DNA of 64,000 nucleotides, taken from the NCBI RefSeq assembly GCF_000092785.1, contig NC_014225.1:1687340-1751339 (forward strand), written 5' to 3'. The translations under genes and the position numbers were made by a program. The DNA comes from Waddlia chondrophila WSU 86-1044 (GTDB lineage: Bacteria > Chlamydiota > Chlamydiia > Chlamydiales > Waddliaceae). Below are positions 42,861 to 51,825 of this stretch, piece after piece (positions within the stretch are counted from its first letter, which is position 1; every line of letters begins with the position of its first letter). The notes under the pieces are model-generated. The model had not been told where the DNA came from. It saw only the letters and a program-made list of their open reading frames with translations, and searched no databases.

Positions 42861-44852
42861 ATGAGCACTTCCACAGAACCGTCGATTCAACCACTGATCT
42901 TTGAACAATTTTTTGAATTGGGACAGGAAGAAACCCTAAGCCCTTTCATTACTCCCAACTCCAGGGATTGGAGCGCGCATTTAACTCTGAAGAGCGCCAT
43001 TCTTGCCGCTTTTCTGCTTCTAATCTCGTTTATCCTCTCTTTTTTCCCCGCTTGGGTTCCTTTTTCCCACTTAACTTTAATCGGCGTTTACTTCCTTGCC
43101 GGAATTCCCTCTCTCATCGAAGCGTTGGAAGATCTAGCCAATTTTGAAGTGAATATCGATATCTTGATGACGTTGGCGGCCTTTTCTTCCATCTTTATCG
43201 GAAGCGGCATGGAAGGGGGATTGCTGCTCGTGTTGTTTGCTCTTTCAGGATCGATGGAAGACGCCGTTCGTTCCAAAGCCACCAGCGCCATCAACAGCCT
43301 TCATAAACTTTCTCCAACGACAGCTTTTGTTGTGCAAGAAGATGGAACAGCGGTAGAAAAGTCGATCAAAGAGATCGCGGTTGGCTGTTTGATCCGCGTA
43401 AAAGCAGGGCAAATTGTCCCTCTAGACGGTCTTGTAAAAAAGGGACGCTCATCAGTCAATCTTGTACACCTGACAGGAGAAAGCATCCCTGTGCCTAAAT
43501 CCATCGGGGACGAGGTGCCGGCAGGCGCTCAAAATATCGATGGCGCCATTTCGATGGAGGTGACTCGCACCAGCAACGATTCAACGCTTGCGCGGATCAT
43601 CGAACTCGTCACGCAGGCGCAAGACGCCAAACCCAAGCTGCAAAGATGGTTCGACGCGCAAAGCCGTCGTTACGCGATCAGCATCATCTTACTAGCCTTT
43701 ATTTTCGCAGCCTCCTTTCCCTTTCTTTTACAGATCCCCTTCCTTGGGACTGAAGGCTCTCTCTATCGAGCACTTGCATTTCTTATCGCGGCATCCCCAT
43801 GCGCTTTGATCATCGCGCTTCCTATTGCCTATCTAAGTGCAATCAGCATCTGCGCACGGAATGGAATTTTGATGAAAGGGGGCGTCGCACTGGATGCTCT
43901 GGCCTCTTGCAAAGCAATCGCGTTCGATAAAACCGGGACGCTGACGACAGGCGAGTTGACATGTGAACCGATCGAAAGCATTGCTCCAAGCAGCCAGGAA
44001 AAAAGGCAGCGGGCGCTTGAGATTGCCGCAGCTCTTGAGCAAAACGCGATCCACCCCATTGCCAGATCGATTGTCTCCTATGCTGAAGAGCAAAAAATTC
44101 GTCCCGCAGAGCTTGCAGAGTTTCAATCGATTCCGGGATTCGGGCTGAAGGGAAAAGTGGAAGAAGGGGAAGTTTTTCTCGGACGGCCCGAATATCTCAT
44201 CGACAAGCTGCCGGCAGACAAAAGCGGCCCTCTGAAAACGAGAATGGAAGATGTGCAGTCAAAAGGGGAAATGCTCGCTGTCTTAAGCTGCGGCAGCGAC
44301 CTTTTTCTTTTCCGTTTTCATGATACGGTTCGACCGGAATTGAAAAAAACACTAGATATGCTAAAAAGCCGATGGAATCTCCTCATCGTTATGTTGACAG
44401 GCGACCACGAGAATAGCGCCCGCCGCGTGGCGGAAGAACTGGGAATCGACCAGTGGCGTGCGCACTTAAGGCCTGAAGACAAACTTAGCGCAGTTTCGGA
44501 AATTTCTCAATCCAAAGGGCTTGCTATGGTTGGCGATGGCATCAACGACGCCCCTGCCCTAGCCAGGTCAACTGTCGGCGTCTGCATGGGGCAGGTGGGA
44601 ACGACAGCTGCAATGGACGCTTCCGATATCGTCTTGCTTCACGACAATATAGAGATGCTAAGCTGGCTCTACGGCAAAGCAAAAAAAACGCAGGCGATCG
44701 TCAAACAAAATTTCCTTCTGGCAACAGGAGCCATCATTTTCGCAAGTCTTCCGGCACTGTTTGGCATCGTCCCTCTTTGGATGGCTGTTATCCTGCATGA
44801 AGGAGGAACAATTTTAGTCGGACTTAACGCCTTGAGATTATTAAGGAAATAG
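42861..44852 (+). CDS. P1B-type (P1B-4-like) heavy-metal-transporting ATPase
   Basis: This 663-residue pump has the P-type ATPase core: actuator TGES near residue 211, phosphorylation motif DKTGTLT near 356, and GDGINDAP near 560. The membrane motif is SPC (AASPCALIIALP, near 312), not CPC, and the final helix carries HEGGT (near 646-650). SPC plus HEGGT is the signature of P1B-4 ATPases, which export Co2+, Ni2+ or Fe2+ in the cases studied (CoaT/CtpD, PfeT/FrvA). No N-terminal CxxC metal-binding domain is present. The homologue CT727 is usually called a zinc or cadmium ATPase; the motifs here argue for Fe/Co. It is operonic with the VIT-like gene. Confidence 0.92.
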   Translation: MSTSTEPSIQPLIFEQFFELGQEETLSPFITPNSRDWSAHLTLKSAILAAFLLLISFILSFFPAWVPFSHLTLIGVYFLAGIPSLIEALEDLANFEVNIDILMTLAAFSSIFIGSGMEGGLLLVLFALSGSMEDAVRSKATSAINSLHKLSPTTAFVVQEDGTAVEKSIKEIAVGCLIRVKAGQIVPLDGLVKKGRSSVNLVHLTGESIPVPKSIGDEVPAGAQNIDGAISMEVTRTSNDSTLARIIELVTQAQDAKPKLQRWFDAQSRRYAISIILLAFIFAASFPFLLQIPFLGTEGSLYRALAFLIAASPCALIIALPIAYLSAISICARNGILMKGGVALDALASCKAIAFDKTGTLTTGELTCEPIESIAPSSQEKRQRALEIAAALEQNAIHPIARSIVSYAEEQKIRPAELAEFQSIPGFGLKGKVEEGEVFLGRPEYLIDKLPADKSGPLKTRMEDVQSKGEMLAVLSCGSDLFLFRFHDTVRPELKKTLDMLKSRWNLLIVMLTGDHENSARRVAEELGIDQWRAHLRPEDKLSAVSEISQSKGLAMVGDGINDAPALARSTVGVCMGQVGTTAAMDASDIVLLHDNIEMLSWLYGKAKKTQAIVKQNFLLATGAIIFASLPALFGIVPLWMAVILHEGGTILVGLNALRLLRK

Positions 44853-44882
44853 CTATACTGAAGCGAACAGTTGAGGAATATG

Positions 44883-47800
44883 ATGACACATCCTGGAAAA
44901 CAAGCCGCAATCAATGAACAGCTTTCGCTTGCCATTCAAAATGAAACAGAGAAATTCAGAGAATACTATCTCTGGCTGGAAAAAGCGATGCCTCCAGCGT
45001 TTTTCGAAGATGTCAGTCATGAAAACATTCTCCTGATTGTCCACAACCTGATCGGCTTCAATCTTCAAGACTATTTTACCACGATCCACCTTAGAGGAGC
45101 TGCAATCGTGATCTGCTTAGACAGCGCAGACGCAGATCTAAGAATCCTAAAAAATTATGCGATGCACGGGATCAAAAACTACCAAGCTTATGTATCGACC
45201 GCTCCTCCTCCATTTCCGGGCGTCAAAGCGCATTTACGCATTGCGCAAACTTTTTTTACACAGGCAATTGAGTGCATCGAAGAATCTTTCCCGGAAAAAT
45301 CTAAAGAGGAGTTAAGGGCGTTAGTCAAGCAGCGCAATCCAAACGTGACAGATTCCGAGTTTGAAAAGATCATCAATTCAATCAACATCCGCTTTCTACG
45401 CTCACTGACCATCGATAGACTGATCCTTGCCCTTGATATGTTCTTCAGGGCAAAAACGCGCGACAACTGCCAATACGAAGTCAGATACAACGAAAACTGG
45501 GAAGAAAAAGGAATCGCTTCCATGCAGGTCGTGCTAGCTTGGCGCAACACACCTAAACACAATTTCTTATACCGAATGGCGCGCATCATCCACCGATACA
45601 ACCTCGTCATGAAAAAAGTAAATGCCGCCTATATCGATCCGTACAGCAAACGCAGCATCCTCGTGATGGCGCTAGGCCTGCACGGCAGCAACGGCAAAGC
45701 CGTCTGGGATGTTGCCGACATTCCAGATTTCTTAAGGGAGCTTGCGACCACTAAATACTTTGCCAGCTTCGATCCTATCGACTCCCTTCTCATCAAAACT
45801 GGCATTATCGTGGGGAAATTAGGCAACTTTCTACGCTCTGCCGTGAATTTCGCTCATCAGGCGCTAGTCCATATCGATCCAAACCTTTACACACTGGAGC
45901 ATATAGAGCTCGACCTCTGCCGCCATCCTGAACTGACATCCCAAATCTGCCGGGCGTTCGAATTAAAATTCGACCCCGACTATTGCGATTATCAGAAGTA
46001 TCTCGAAGTTCGGGATCAATGCCTTGTCGACATCGAAAACCTCGATACAGGGCACCCGGGAAATGACGAAAGAAGAAAAAACGTTTTGAAGCAAGCGTTG
46101 AACCTCATCCACTATTCGCTGAAAACCAACTATTATCGCTTGAACTACACAGCGGCCTCCTTTCGGCTCGATCCAAAATATCTCGACGACATCCCCTTCA
46201 ACCGGAAAGAGAAATTCCCCGAACTTCCTTACGGTATTTTCTACATGAAAGGGATGCACTTTTTCGGTTTTCACATCCGTTTCAAGGACCTATCGCGCGG
46301 AGGTTTGCGCACAGTCTACACAAAGCAGCCGGAACATCTGTTTTCTGAAAGAAACACCGTCTTTTCCGAATGCTACAACCTTGCCTATACGCAGCAAAAA
46401 AAGAATAAGGACATCCCTGAAGGAGGCTCCAAAGCAATCATTTTTTTGCAGCCTTTCGAAAGAATGGAATCAGAAGCGGCAATCCTCAAAAACGAATTGG
46501 AAGAATCCGGTATCGACCCCAAAGAAATAGAGAATAAGCTGCAAAGCTTCCGCGATGAGCAGTCAACAGAATTTCTGTACCAGGCACAACGAGCATTTAT
46601 CGAAAGCTTGATCACAATCGTCAACTGCGATCCGAGCGGCGAGATCCGAGCAAAAAATATCGTTGATTACTGGAAAAGACCCGAGTATATCTATTTAGGG
46701 CCCGATGAAAACATGCACGATTCCATGATCCAATGGATCTCATCTTTCAGCCAGAAGTACGACTATAAGCCAGGCAGCGCTTTCATCTCCGGAAAGCCTC
46801 AAGTAGGGATCAACCATAAAGAATATGGAGTCACCTCCCTCGGAGTCAATGTTTACATGCATAAATTGCTTCTGCACCTGGGAATTGATCCGGAAAAAGA
46901 CCCTTTCACCATAAAGATTTCAGGAGGTCCTGACGGAGATGTCGCCGGCAATCAAATCCGCAACCTGCATAAGCACTACCCCAACACAGCAAAACTCGTA
47001 GCATTGACCGACGTCTCCGGCACGATTTCCGATCCCGAAGGGCTTGATTTGTCAATACTGGTCGAACTTTTCCATCAATGCAAACCCATTAAGTACTATC
47101 CTCCTGAAAAACTCCACGAAGGAGGATTCCTCGTTGACAAAGAGGCCAAAAAGCAGCAGACAGCTTTCGTTCAGCAAACACTTTGCTGGAAAATGAAAAA
47201 CGGCAGTCTGATCGAAGAATGGCTTTCCGGAAGCGAGATGAACCACCTTTTCCGGAACAACGTGCATCAAACGAAAAGCGACATTTTTATTCCTGCAGGA
47301 GGTAGGCCGCGCACACTGAATCACCAAAACGTCAAAGATTTTTTGGACGCAGAAGGAAATCCCACTTCAAAAGGAATTGTAGAAGGCGCAAACCTCTACC
47401 TCACTTCCGAAGCGCGGAGGTTCCTGGAGGAAAAAGGCGTTCTCATCATCAAAGACAGCTCTGCAAACAAAACCGGCGTGATCTGCTCGTCTTTCGAAGT
47501 GCTGTGCGGACTCGTTCTACCAGATCATCTCTTCCTCAAATGGAAAAGCACGCTAATTGAGGAAATTTTAGAAAGACTGAAGCTCTGCGCTTCCAACGAA
47601 GCGGACCTTCTGCTCAATACTTTAAAAACCAACAGAGCATTTCTTACAGAGATTTCCGATAAAATCTCTGCCCGCATCAATCAATACACCTATGAGCTGC
47701 TTGACTTTCTGGAAGAGGTTCCTCTTTCCAATCATCCTTCCGACCCTTTGATCAAATATTTTCTTGATTATGCCCTTCCCTCTCTGGTCAGTGAATTTCA

Positions 47801-47948
47801 GGAGGAATTGCTGGAAGAGGTGCCCGATCACCATAAAAAAGCGATCATTTCCAGCCACATTGCTGCTCAATTGGTCTATAAAAAAGGACTTGACTGGCGC
47901 CCTTCTATTGTCGACATTTTACCCGTCATTCTGGAAAAACAAATCTAG
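44883..47948 (+). CDS. Large-type NAD-dependent glutamate dehydrogenase
   Basis: The frame is open from a TTG at 44871, but the ATG at 44883 has GAGGA five bases upstream, giving 1021 residues. This size belongs to the large GDH class (yeast GDH2-like), which oxidises glutamate to 2-oxoglutarate and ammonia with NAD+. The catalytic core lies at about 455-900: RFKDLSRGGLRTVY, GGSKAIIFLQP with the catalytic Lys, GGPDGDVAGNQI for nucleotide binding, and EGANLYLTSEARRFLEEKG. Long N- and C-terminal regulatory regions flank it. It would supply the TCA cycle from host glutamate. The stop codon lies within the CIRCE-like element of hrcA. Confidence 0.93.
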   Translation: MTHPGKQAAINEQLSLAIQNETEKFREYYLWLEKAMPPAFFEDVSHENILLIVHNLIGFNLQDYFTTIHLRGAAIVICLDSADADLRILKNYAMHGIKNYQAYVSTAPPPFPGVKAHLRIAQTFFTQAIECIEESFPEKSKEELRALVKQRNPNVTDSEFEKIINSINIRFLRSLTIDRLILALDMFFRAKTRDNCQYEVRYNENWEEKGIASMQVVLAWRNTPKHNFLYRMARIIHRYNLVMKKVNAAYIDPYSKRSILVMALGLHGSNGKAVWDVADIPDFLRELATTKYFASFDPIDSLLIKTGIIVGKLGNFLRSAVNFAHQALVHIDPNLYTLEHIELDLCRHPELTSQICRAFELKFDPDYCDYQKYLEVRDQCLVDIENLDTGHPGNDERRKNVLKQALNLIHYSLKTNYYRLNYTAASFRLDPKYLDDIPFNRKEKFPELPYGIFYMKGMHFFGFHIRFKDLSRGGLRTVYTKQPEHLFSERNTVFSECYNLAYTQQKKNKDIPEGGSKAIIFLQPFERMESEAAILKNELEESGIDPKEIENKLQSFRDEQSTEFLYQAQRAFIESLITIVNCDPSGEIRAKNIVDYWKRPEYIYLGPDENMHDSMIQWISSFSQKYDYKPGSAFISGKPQVGINHKEYGVTSLGVNVYMHKLLLHLGIDPEKDPFTIKISGGPDGDVAGNQIRNLHKHYPNTAKLVALTDVSGTISDPEGLDLSILVELFHQCKPIKYYPPEKLHEGGFLVDKEAKKQQTAFVQQTLCWKMKNGSLIEEWLSGSEMNHLFRNNVHQTKSDIFIPAGGRPRTLNHQNVKDFLDAEGNPTSKGIVEGANLYLTSEARRFLEEKGVLIIKDSSANKTGVICSSFEVLCGLVLPDHLFLKWKSTLIEEILERLKLCASNEADLLLNTLKTNRAFLTEISDKISARINQYTYELLDFLEEVPLSNHPSDPLIKYFLDYALPSLVSEFQEELLEEVPDHHKKAIISSHIAAQLVYKKGLDWRPSIVDILPVILEKQI

Positions 47949-47971
47949 CAAATAGCTTTGTTGAGTGCTAA
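47945..47971 (+). promoter_or_regulatory. Degenerate CIRCE operator upstream of hrcA
   Basis: The right half is a perfect GAGTGCTAA at 47963-47971. A 9-base spacer separates it from CTAGCAAAT at 47945-47953, which matches the left half TTAGCACTC in only 5 of 9 positions (TAGCA). The spacing is exactly that of CIRCE, the HrcA-binding site. It overlaps the gdh stop (TAG 47946-47948) and lies upstream of the promoter, so it may bind HrcA weakly. Confidence 0.65.
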
Positions 47972-47978
47972 TTCCTTC

Positions 47979-48007
47979 TTGACCTCTTTTAAACCCCTTG
48001 TTATAAT
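47979..48007 (+). promoter_or_regulatory. Strong sigma66 promoter of hrcA-grpE-dnaK
   Basis: TTGACC (47979-47984) and TATAAT (48002-48007) are separated by 17 bases, a near-consensus sigma66/sigma70-type promoter. It lies 31 bases before the hrcA ATG and just downstream of the CIRCE-like element. Confidence 0.8.
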
Positions 48008-48037
48008 GAAAAAAGGAAAAGGTAAAAAAGTTTAAAA

Positions 48038-49207
48038 ATGAGAGCGTCAGCCCACAAAAAAAGCAACAAAGAGCAAAGAGAGAAGCGGGTCTTGCTAGGT
48101 TTGGTGGACCACTATATCCGGACAGGAATTCCGGTCGGATCAAATACGCTTAAGGACACAGGGTTCAGCGATATCAGCTCAGCAACAATCCGCAACTATT
48201 TCTCTAACTTGGAAAAAGAGGGGTATTTGAACCAGCTGCACTCTTCTGGCGGAAGAGTTCCGACAGCTGCTGCTTATCGGCTATACTCTCATGAGTTTTA
48301 CGACTCGACAGTTGTCAGCCATGAAGACGAAGCCATTCTCCATACGTTAAGTCAAAGCGAATCCAAAGAAATTGCGCTTTATTTACAACACAGTGCCGAG
48401 AATTTAAGCCAACTGGCAAATCTGGCAGTATTTCTTTCTGCTCCCCGTTTCGACCACGATTTTATCGTTAATTTTAAATTAGTCCCCATCGACTATCACC
48501 GTTTTCTTTGCGTGCTGATCAGCGACTTCGGCGTTATTCAAACAGAACTGATGCATACTGAGCGAAACTTAAGTACATTCTCCATCAAAAGAATCGAGCG
48601 TTACTTTCACTGGAGGCTAACCGGCAATGATAAACCGGAGGAGATTGAACCGGAAGAAGAGGAGATTGCCAAGAAATTCTACAATGAGCTGCTGGTGCGT
48701 TATATTGTCGGATACTCAAATTTTATTGATGAAGAGATCTACCGCACAGGATTTTCCAAGCTTCTCGCCTACCAGGATTTTCATGACACTAAAACCCTTG
48801 CCAACAGTCTCGCCCTTTTCGAAAATGCCCACAGCATGCGCCTTCTTTTACGAGAGTGCATTGCGAAAGAAAACCTCACCTACTGGATTGGAGAGGACTT
48901 GAAACCTTTTGCGACCGCCAAGACAAATTGCAGCGTACTGGCAGTCCCTTACAAAATTAATCAAAAGACAGTGGGAGCTGTTGGGGTTTTGGGACCTTTG
49001 AGAATGCCTTACAAAAAACTGTTCGGACTGCTTCGTGCATTTTCGGACAACATCAGCGAAGCGCTTACAAGAAACATCTATAAGTTCAAAATTCAATACC
49101 GGCAGCCGGAGCCTGAAGCCTCCTACTTGCAAAAAGAAGAGCACAGTTTACTGGGGCAGTCCCGCTTGATGCTGCTGGAAAATAAATCGAAGAATGAGGC
49201 CACATGA
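48038..49207 (+). CDS. hrcA: Heat-inducible transcription repressor HrcA
   Basis: HrcA binds CIRCE and represses groE and dnaK operons; GroEL assists its activity. The 389-residue protein has an N-terminal winged-helix domain (DTGFSDISSATIRNYFSNLEKEGYL, residues about 38-62 as key segment), a GAF-like middle domain, and a C-terminal region containing GVLGPLRMPYKKLFGLLRAF. It is longer at the C terminus than non-chlamydial HrcA (about 340 residues), as is typical for chlamydiae. Its stop overlaps the grpE start (ATGA, 49204-49207), indicating translational coupling. Confidence 0.97.
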   Translation: MRASAHKKSNKEQREKRVLLGLVDHYIRTGIPVGSNTLKDTGFSDISSATIRNYFSNLEKEGYLNQLHSSGGRVPTAAAYRLYSHEFYDSTVVSHEDEAILHTLSQSESKEIALYLQHSAENLSQLANLAVFLSAPRFDHDFIVNFKLVPIDYHRFLCVLISDFGVIQTELMHTERNLSTFSIKRIERYFHWRLTGNDKPEEIEPEEEEIAKKFYNELLVRYIVGYSNFIDEEIYRTGFSKLLAYQDFHDTKTLANSLALFENAHSMRLLLRECIAKENLTYWIGEDLKPFATAKTNCSVLAVPYKINQKTVGAVGVLGPLRMPYKKLFGLLRAFSDNISEALTRNIYKFKIQYRQPEPEASYLQKEEHSLLGQSRLMLLENKSKNEAT

Positions 49208-49746
49208 TAAAAGACGACACAACAACGCCTGATGAAGAAAAAGACGTGGAGATCACTGTCGAAGAGGCTTCTGAGGAAGTTGACTACAAAAGCAAATATC
49301 TGCACCTGCTCGCCGATTCGGAAAACGCGCGCAAAAGGCTGCAGAAAGACAGAGATGAAATCGTACAGTATTCCCTAAGAAGTCTTTTACAAGATTTCCT
49401 AAGTCCGATCGACCATATGGAAAACGCCCTGAATTATACCGGCCAAGCTTCCGAAGAGGTGCAGAATTGGGCCAAGGGATTTCAGATGATCTTAGCGCAG
49501 TTCAAAGATGTTCTTGCAAGCAACAATGTGAAATCGTTTGAATCTGTTGGAAAACCGTTCGATCCGCATATTCACGATGCCGTTGAGATGAAAGAGTCCG
49601 CAGAGCATCCTCCTGGAACCGTCTTGGAAGAGACGATGAAGGGATATTTAATCGGAGACAAGACCTTGAGGCCTGCCCGCGTCGTGGTATCGAAGGTGCC
49701 CGTAGAAGAGTTAAAAGAGAAAGAAGATAAAGAGGTGAAATCATGA
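49204..49746 (+). CDS. grpE: Nucleotide exchange factor GrpE
   Basis: GrpE promotes ADP release from DnaK. The 180-residue protein has an acidic N terminus, a long helix (about residues 25-80 with [20 protein letters not shown]) and a C-terminal beta domain with the family segment [16 protein letters not shown] and [18 protein letters not shown]. It overlaps hrcA and dnaK by 4 bases each (ATGA), so the three products are translated in a coupled way. Its stop codon overlaps the dnaK ATG at 49743. Confidence 0.97.
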   Translation: MIKDDTTTPDEEKDVEITVEEASEEVDYKSKYLHLLADSENARKRLQKDRDEIVQYSLRSLLQDFLSPIDHMENALNYTGQASEEVQNWAKGFQMILAQFKDVLASNNVKSFESVGKPFDPHIHDAVEMKESAEHPPGTVLEETMKGYLIGDKTLRPARVVVSKVPVEELKEKEDKEVKS

Positions 49747-51677
49747 CAGAAAAGAAGAAGAGCCAAAAAATCATTGGTATCGATTTAGGAACCACCAATT
49801 CCTGCGTTGCAGTGATGGAAGGCGGATCTCCCAAAGTGATCGCGTCTGCAGAGGGGTCTCGCACAACCCCTTCTGTTGTCGCATTCAAAGGGGATGAGCG
49901 TTTAGTCGGAATTCCTGCTAAACGGCAGGCGGTCACCAATCCGCAAAATACCATTTCTTCAGCCAAGCGTTTTATCGGGCGCAAGTATGAAGAGGTCTCA
50001 TCGGAAATTCAGACAGTTCCTTACACAGTCACAAGCAATGACAATGGCGATGCCGTTTTTGAAGTGCACGATAAGGTTTTCACTCCCGAAGAGATTTCTG
50101 CTCAGATCTTGATTAAGATGAAAGAAACAGCGGAAGCTTATCTTGGCGAGGAGATCACCCAAGCGGTCATTACCGTTCCTGCTTATTTCAACGATTCCCA
50201 AAGGCAATCGACAAAAGACGCCGGAAGGATTGCAGGGCTGGATGTCAAACGGATCATTCCGGAGCCTACTGCTGCTGCGCTTGCTTACGGCATGGACAAA
50301 GAGCACTCTGATGCAAAGATTGCGGTTTTCGACCTAGGAGGCGGTACTTTCGACATTTCGATTTTGGAGATCGGCGACGGTGTTTTCGAAGTATTGGCGA
50401 CGAATGGGGACATGCACCTGGGAGGAGATGACTTCGACAATGCCATCTTGAACTGGATGCTTGAAGAGTTTAAAAAAGAAAACGGCCTCGACCTGTCCAG
50501 CGACAAAATGGCCCTTCAGCGCTTAAGGGACGCTGCAGAAAAAGCAAAAATTGAGCTTTCCGGAACTCAAACAACAGAAATCAACCAGCCGTTCATCACG
50601 ATGGACGCATCTGGTCCCAAGCACTTGGCGTTGACGCTGACGCGTTCTAAATTGGAATCGTTGGTTGAAGACCTTGTTCAGCGCACAAAAGGGCCTTGCT
50701 TAAAAGCGCTAGAGGATGCAGGGGTTAACCAGAACGAGATCAGCGAAGTGATCCTCGTTGGAGGGATGAGCCGCATGCCCGCCGTCCAACAAATGGTGAA
50801 GTCCATTTTCGGAAAAGAGGGTCATAAAGGGGTCAATCCGGACGAAGTTGTCGCTGTTGGAGCAGCCATCCAAGGCGGCGTTCTCACAGGCGTTGTCAAG
50901 GATGTTCTTCTCCTTGACGTTATCCCTCTGACATTGGGAATTGAGACCCTTGGAGGAGTGATGACTCCCCTTGTCGAAAGAAACACCACCATTCCCACCC
51001 AGAAAAAACAGATCTTTTCCACTGCAGCCGACAACCAGCCGGCAGTGACCATCCGTGTGCTTCAAGGTGAGAGGAAGATGGCAAATGACAACAAAGAGAT
51101 CGGACGGTTTGACCTGACCGATATTCCGCCTGCGCCTCGTGGAACTCCGCAGATCGAAGTCTCATTTGAAATCGATGCGGACGGTATCTTACACGTTTCA
51201 GCAAAAGATATGGCAAGCGGCAAAGAGCAGAAAATTCGGATCGAAGCTTCTTCCGGGCTTAAGGAAGAGGATATTGAAAGAATGGTCAAAGACGCCGAAC
51301 TTCACAAGGAGGAAGACGCGAAGCGTCGCCAGCAAGTGGAAACTCGGAACGAAGCCGATTCTCTGGCGTTTAGAGCGCAGAAAGCTCTTGACGAGTACAA
51401 GGACAAGCTTCCTGAAGAGGTAAGAAACGATGTGCAGAGTCATATCGATGCCTTGAAAAAAGCGCTTGAGGGAGATGATCTTGCGAAGATCAAGAGTGCA
51501 AAAGAGGCATTGGAGTCTCATATGCAAAAGATCGGCGAAGTGATGGCCCAAGCTCAGCAAGCTGCTGGGGGAGCTGGCCACACCCCTAACAGTCAAGAAA
51601 ATCCGCAAGCTAATGCATCTTCTGATGAGAATATCGAAGAGGCGGAAGTGGAAATTATCGACGACGAGAATAAGTAA
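49743..51677 (+). CDS. dnaK: Molecular chaperone DnaK (Hsp70)
   Basis: DnaK is the central Hsp70 of protein folding and stress. The 644-residue protein has the ATPase signatures [18 protein letters not shown] (about residues 12-29), [19 protein letters not shown], and [19 protein letters not shown], then the substrate-binding domain beginning [20 protein letters not shown]. The C-terminal lid ends in an acidic tail ([13 protein letters not shown]). The length is normal for chlamydial DnaK (about 660). Translation is coupled to grpE, and an intrinsic terminator follows 10 bases after the stop. Confidence 0.99.
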   Translation: MTEKKKSQKIIGIDLGTTNSCVAVMEGGSPKVIASAEGSRTTPSVVAFKGDERLVGIPAKRQAVTNPQNTISSAKRFIGRKYEEVSSEIQTVPYTVTSNDNGDAVFEVHDKVFTPEEISAQILIKMKETAEAYLGEEITQAVITVPAYFNDSQRQSTKDAGRIAGLDVKRIIPEPTAAALAYGMDKEHSDAKIAVFDLGGGTFDISILEIGDGVFEVLATNGDMHLGGDDFDNAILNWMLEEFKKENGLDLSSDKMALQRLRDAAEKAKIELSGTQTTEINQPFITMDASGPKHLALTLTRSKLESLVEDLVQRTKGPCLKALEDAGVNQNEISEVILVGGMSRMPAVQQMVKSIFGKEGHKGVNPDEVVAVGAAIQGGVLTGVVKDVLLLDVIPLTLGIETLGGVMTPLVERNTTIPTQKKQIFSTAADNQPAVTIRVLQGERKMANDNKEIGRFDLTDIPPAPRGTPQIEVSFEIDADGILHVSAKDMASGKEQKIRIEASSGLKEEDIERMVKDAELHKEEDAKRRQQVETRNEADSLAFRAQKALDEYKDKLPEEVRNDVQSHIDALKKALEGDDLAKIKSAKEALESHMQKIGEVMAQAQQAAGGAGHTPNSQENPQANASSDENIEEAEVEIIDDENK

Positions 51678-51686
51678 TCGTTTTCA

Positions 51687-51712
51687 GGGGAGCTATTCGG
51701 CTCCCCTTTTTT
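51687..51712 (+). terminator. Intrinsic terminator of hrcA-grpE-dnaK
   Basis: GGGGAGC (51687-51693) and GCTCCCC (51700-51706) form a perfect 7-bp GC-rich stem with a 6-base loop, followed by TTTTTT (51707-51712). Confidence 0.95.
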
Positions 51713-51792
51713 GTTCGTTGGTTCACATAAACAATTGATATTATAATACTTCAGAAATTTATTTCAAATATTAGTTATCCATAATATGATGC

Positions 51793-51825
51793 GTAAACAT
51801 TTGTTAATTATAAGAGATTGTTTAC
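51793..51825 (+). promoter_or_regulatory. Inverted repeat abutting the decarboxylase start
   Basis: GTAAACA (51793-51799) and TGTTTAC (51819-51825) are perfect 7-bp inverted repeats separated by 19 bases. The right arm ends at the base before the ATG, and the spacing between arm centres (26 bases) is about 2.5 helical turns. It could be an operator. A TATAAT at 51742-51747 lies further upstream, and the normal ribosome site is weak (AAGAGA at 51812-51817). The region from 51713 to 51825 is AT-rich. Confidence 0.4.
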
